The notes beneath the pieces were generated by a model. That model did not search any database, was not told the origin of the DNA, and saw nothing but the letters and a program-made list of their open reading frames with translations. Shown here in pieces: positions 7,395 through 9,381 of a stretch of DNA of 9,381 nucleotides; position 1 is the first letter of the stretch, and each line of letters begins with the position of its first letter. This DNA is from Desulfobacterales bacterium (GTDB lineage: Bacteria; Desulfobacterota; DSM-4660; Desulfatiglandales; Desulfatiglandaceae), in assembly GCA_021107495.1 (NCBI GenBank), contig JAIOSR010000100.1, forward strand, positions 1 to 9,381, in the 5' to 3' direction. The position numbers were made by a program, and so were the translations under genes.

Positions 7395-7430
7395 TATGAG
7401 GTTCCTCCTCTTTATTGAATTTGTGTCTTC

Positions 7431-7559
7431 TTAAACACGTTTATGTATGCGGTTAACGTTGATCATCAGCTTGTCCACCTGGTTAAGCTGATTCTCTGCC
7501 GGTGTTTTGGGTCTCTTTTTACCCTTCCGGGTTTTTACCTTAGCTTCTTGCTTTGTCAT
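7431..7559 (-). CDS. 42-residue basic protein sharing the AcsD C-terminal motif
   Basis: This small gene sits between acsD (37 nt downstream of its stop) and acsA (36 nt before its ATG). It has an ATG at 7559..7557, a GGGAGG site about 9 nt upstream and TAA at 7433..7431. The first 20 residues are strongly basic, with many Lys and Arg; the rest looks like one amphipathic helix. Its last 26 residues align with the last 26 of AcsD without gaps at 16 identical positions: both have PKT, then QL-x-QV-xx-LM-x-N, then RIHKR and a final Val or Ile. At DNA level the stretch ATACATAAACGT is identical. It therefore appears to be a free copy of the AcsD terminal module. I do not recognise a named family; a small assembly or docking partner of CODH/ACS is inference. 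No signal peptide or membrane segment is seen. Confidence 0.8.
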   Translation of the reverse strand: MTKQEAKVKTRKGKKRPKTPAENQLNQVDKLMINVNRIHKRV

Positions 7560-7596
7560 TTCGAGACACCTCCCATTTTCTCTTGTTGAATCCCAC

Positions 7597-9165
7597 TTAT
7601 ATACGTTTATGTATACGACTGAGATTCCGCATTAAGTTCTCCACCTGGCTCAACTGCTGCTTGGCCGCAGTCTTGGGAATCTCCTCCTCTTCACCTGCCC
7701 CGGTCGAGGCTTCATGTTTTTCCCTTTCCAAGGCCCTCTGGTATCTCAATGCCTGTAGGTCCCCGGTTTCCTTCGCTTTTTCGTCTGCCTTGGACTTGGA
7801 CTCCGCGTCTGCCTTGGCTTTGGCATCTGCTTCTGCCTTGGCTTTGGCCTCCGCGTCTGCTTTAGTCTTAGCCTCCGCATCTGCCTTGGCCTTAGCATCT
7901 GCTTCTGCCTTGGCCTTTGCCTCCGCATCTGCCTTGACTTTTGCCTCTTCCCCGGCCTTGGCTTTGGCAGCGGCTTCATCCTCTGCCTTGGGCTTTGCTT
8001 CAACTACCTTCTCTTCCTTCTTTGGTTCAGGAGCAGGCTTTTCCTCTTTTTTCTCCGGTTTGGGAGCAGCCTCCTTTTTCTCGGGTGCAGCCGCCTTTGG
8101 TTTCGGTGCGGTTTCCGGTGCACCAAAATCCAGATTAAGCTCGGGTGAAAGCGAAACAAGGTCCACGTCCTGGGCCTCTAAACGCTTCGAGATCTCCTGT
8201 ACGTCACCGGCCGTTCCGCCGTTGATCATCAGATCTATAAAAGAACGTATCACGCGAACGGTTTCAGGATGCCTCAGAATGACCACATTCGATCCGGCCA
8301 TGAGAAAAGTCACAGCCGCGGTCGCCTCCATGAGTATTGGCCGTTTTTCCGGATCACCTAATGTAGGCGCTTCCTCAACGCTCAGTCCGGCCTCCTTGCA
8401 CTTCCAGACCTCGTTTCCCACATTATTGATCATGGGGACCTGTAACTTTTCGTCTTCCTGGGTCAGGGCGGCCATGGTGATGCGTTCCATAACGGAATAG
8501 CTGTATTCCAGGCCATATCCCAGACCACCGGTCGTGGGGTCCACGATAATCCTGTCGCTCTGAACCCCGAGGTTACCAAGTAAAATGTTCAATTGCTTTG
8601 CGAGGTTTACGTCAATTGGTGAAGATGAAATAATGGAGTGACCATAACCAAGTGCGCTGGCACCCACTCCCTTATGATTTCCCTCTTCAACCGGCCCCAA
8701 AGCAAGGTTTTTTCCTTCACATTTCTCTGAGATAGCCTTAAGGACCTCTTCATCCTTCTGGTTGTTTGCCGTACCCCACAACAACAGGGGTACATCAATA
8801 GCATCCGCTACCTTTTTGGCCACTTCCGCGGCCTCTTCCGCACCCCTGTCCATGCCATTGGGGTCCGTACTCTTGAGCTGGAGAACAATCATATCTGCGC
8901 CGTATTCATCCACACATTTCTTGGCCCAGGCATCGGGCGAGGAAAGAACATCCTTAAATGGCTCGATCGCTGCGGCCGGCCATTCCTCGGAAGGATCATA
9001 ATCCCATATCTCCATGGCAATTTTCGGGGGATTGGGCATTTTCCCCTCAAATATATGAAATGGGTATGAACTTTCCCCTCCCAACGTAACAGCGCCAGTA
9101 CCCGTTCCAACGGTGGTTTCCCCTATTTCTCCGGAATAGGACTGTTCAGGAATTTCAAAGGCCAA
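7597..9165 (-). CDS. acsD: Corrinoid/iron-sulfur protein small (delta) subunit with long Lys/Ala/Glu-rich C-terminal tail
   Basis: AcsD pairs with AcsC to hold the corrinoid that shuttles the methyl group to AcsB. I choose the TTG at 9165..9163 (522 residues), giving the start AFEIPEQSYSGEIGE, because AAGGAGGTAG lies 8 nt upstream; extending to 9258 would read through this ribosome site. Residues up to about 345 are the TIM-barrel CdhD/AcsD domain, with recognisable PPKIAMEIWDYDP, DMIVLQLKSTDPNG, VDPTTGGLGYGLEYSYSVME and MINNVGNEVWK. The known bacterial subunit ends there (about 310-325 residues). Here about 170 more residues follow: a Pro/Lys/Glu/Ala segment (about 350-405), two 24-residue repeats (411-458), a charged stretch, and a terminal motif QLSQVENLMRNLSRIHKRI. 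The tail is TolA-like in composition and probably an extended or helical linker. It is the first acs gene in the window, and the small gene just downstream repeats the terminal motif. Confidence 0.93.
   Translation of the reverse strand: MAFEIPEQSYSGEIGETTVGTGTGAVTLGGESSYPFHIFEGKMPNPPKIAMEIWDYDPSEEWPAAAIEPFKDVLSSPDAWAKKCVDEYGADMIVLQLKSTDPNGMDRGAEEAAEVAKKVADAIDVPLLLWGTANNQKDEEVLKAISEKCEGKNLALGPVEEGNHKGVGASALGYGHSIISSSPIDVNLAKQLNILLGNLGVQSDRIIVDPTTGGLGYGLEYSYSVMERITMAALTQEDEKLQVPMINNVGNEVWKCKEAGLSVEEAPTLGDPEKRPILMEATAAVTFLMAGSNVVILRHPETVRVIRSFIDLMINGGTAGDVQEISKRLEAQDVDLVSLSPELNLDFGAPETAPKPKAAAPEKKEAAPKPEKKEEKPAPEPKKEEKVVEAKPKAEDEAAAKAKAGEEAKVKADAEAKAKAEADAKAKADAEAKTKADAEAKAKAEADAKAKADAESKSKADEKAKETGDLQALRYQRALEREKHEASTGAGEEEEIPKTAAKQQLSQVENLMRNLSRIHKRI
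7792..7935 (-). repeat. Two tandem 72-nt repeats inside the AcsD tail
   Basis: Copies at 7935..7864 and 7863..7792 each encode 24 residues beginning KADAEAKAKAEADAKAKADA and differing only near the end (EAKT versus ESKS). By eye about 60 of 72 nucleotides match, and several differences are silent, so the duplication is not very recent and the peptide pattern appears to be kept. A partial third unit (KADEKAKE) follows. Frame and length are multiples of three, so copy number can vary without breaking the protein. Confidence 0.85.
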
Positions 9166-9381
9166 TTTTTCTACCTCCTTACTTTTTCCGATTTCTATCT
9201 TACTGTTAATAAATGTGCGGCAAAAAAAGCTTTTCCACACGCCATCAAACCAAAACAAAAAAACAAAGTGATTCCTTCCCCTGTATTCCAGAAAGCCTTG
9301 AGGAAGGGTTGTTAAAGGTTATTGTGAAAAATAGAACAAAGCATGACAAAAAATTTTCCTCTCAAACTGAAGAGGATTTTA
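9166..9381 (-). other. Leader/upstream region of the acs genes
   Basis: These 216 nt upstream of acsD are AT-rich and contain no supported gene. A weak sigma-70-like pair, TTGTCA (9349..9344) and CACAAT (9326..9321) with a 17-nt spacer, is the best promoter candidate I see, and it would give a leader of about 150 nt. Within the leader CCTTCC and GGAAGG (about 9263-9307) can pair, and AAAAGCTTTT is a perfect palindrome (about 9226-9235). The AAGGAGGTAG ribosome site (9180..9171) decides the TTG start. The real promoter could also lie further right, outside the window. Confidence 0.35.
9348..9376 (-). terminator. Possible terminator of a gene to the right of the window
   Basis: On the minus strand TCCTCT (9376..9371) pairs with AGAGGA (9362..9357) around an 8-nt loop, followed by AAA and then TTTTTT (9353..9348). 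The stem is short and the T run is three nt away, so this is a weak intrinsic terminator, perhaps ending the gene upstream of acsD and so separating it from the acs operon. On the plus strand the same stem is followed by only TTTT. Confidence 0.35.

Noticed and set aside
7792..7935. CRISPR-like direct repeats
   Set aside because: The repeats are contiguous, in frame within acsD and have no unique spacers.
7553..8500. Plus-strand 315-codon open frame rich in Ala and Ser
   Set aside because: It is the antisense shadow of the AcsD repeat tail; the low-complexity Ala/Ser pattern follows from the Lys/Ala/Glu codons opposite, and the minus-strand frame has clear family homology and a ribosome site.
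9225..9250. Possible sigma-54 promoter (TGGCGTG near an AAGC)
   Set aside because: The GG and GC elements are off by one nucleotide from the required spacing and the -12 element lacks the TTGC form.
9166..9258. Longer acsD N-terminus starting at 9258
   Set aside because: The added 31 residues have no resemblance to the family and would read through a strong AAGGAGGTAG site that is ideally placed for the TTG at 9165.

Overview
The window is a nearly complete Wood-Ljungdahl (reductive acetyl-CoA) gene cluster, read entirely on the minus strand from right to left. It encodes the carbonyl and methyl branches of a bacterial CO dehydrogenase/acetyl-CoA synthase (CODH/ACS). The order is acsD (corrinoid Fe-S protein small subunit, with a very unusual C-terminal tail), an unnamed 42-codon gene, acsA/cooS (Ni CO dehydrogenase), acsB (acetyl-CoA synthase), acsC (corrinoid Fe-S protein large subunit) and acsE (methyltetrahydrofolate:corrinoid methyltransferase). 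A strong rho-independent terminator follows acsE. Beyond it, a separate promoter drives the start of an Mrp/NBP35-type P-loop ATPase gene that runs off the left edge. No gene on the plus strand is supported.

The standout observation is in the CO dehydrogenase. Its frame contains one in-frame UGA (5966..5964), at residue 477 of 679. The sequence reads through with full homology on both sides, and the UGA replaces a cysteine that family knowledge places as an iron ligand of the active-site C-cluster (Cys446 in Carboxydothermus CODH-II numbering). Directly downstream is a hairpin with a 6-bp apical stem and a UGGAU loop starting 20 nt after the UGA, which is the geometry of a bacterial SECIS element. 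I read this as a selenocysteine-containing CO dehydrogenase, not a pseudogene. I do not recall a characterised example, but novelty has to be checked.

The second observation is a pair of related C-termini. AcsD carries about 170 extra residues: a Pro/Lys/Glu/Ala segment, two 24-residue tandem repeats of Lys/Ala/Asp/Glu type, and a terminal helix-like motif ending RIHKRI. The small gene immediately downstream encodes a free basic peptide ending in nearly the same motif (RIHKRV). This suggests a docking or assembly module that exists both tethered and free.

The intergenic gaps after acsA, acsB, acsC and acsE each hold palindromic sequence. Two similar AU-rich hairpins overlap the stop codons of acsA and acsE, each followed by a GC-rich hairpin.

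The host is a bacterium: AcsB is full length with the bacterial N-terminal domain, and Shine-Dalgarno sites are clear. The gene content, moderate GC, palindromic intergenic elements and likely selenocysteine use fit a sulfate-reducing or syntrophic Desulfobacterota (Deltaproteobacteria) lineage, but this assignment is inference. Together AcsE moves the methyl group of methyl-tetrahydrofolate to the corrinoid of AcsCD, CODH makes CO from CO2 (or the reverse), and AcsB joins methyl, CO and CoA into acetyl-CoA; the pathway can also run backwards to oxidise acetate.
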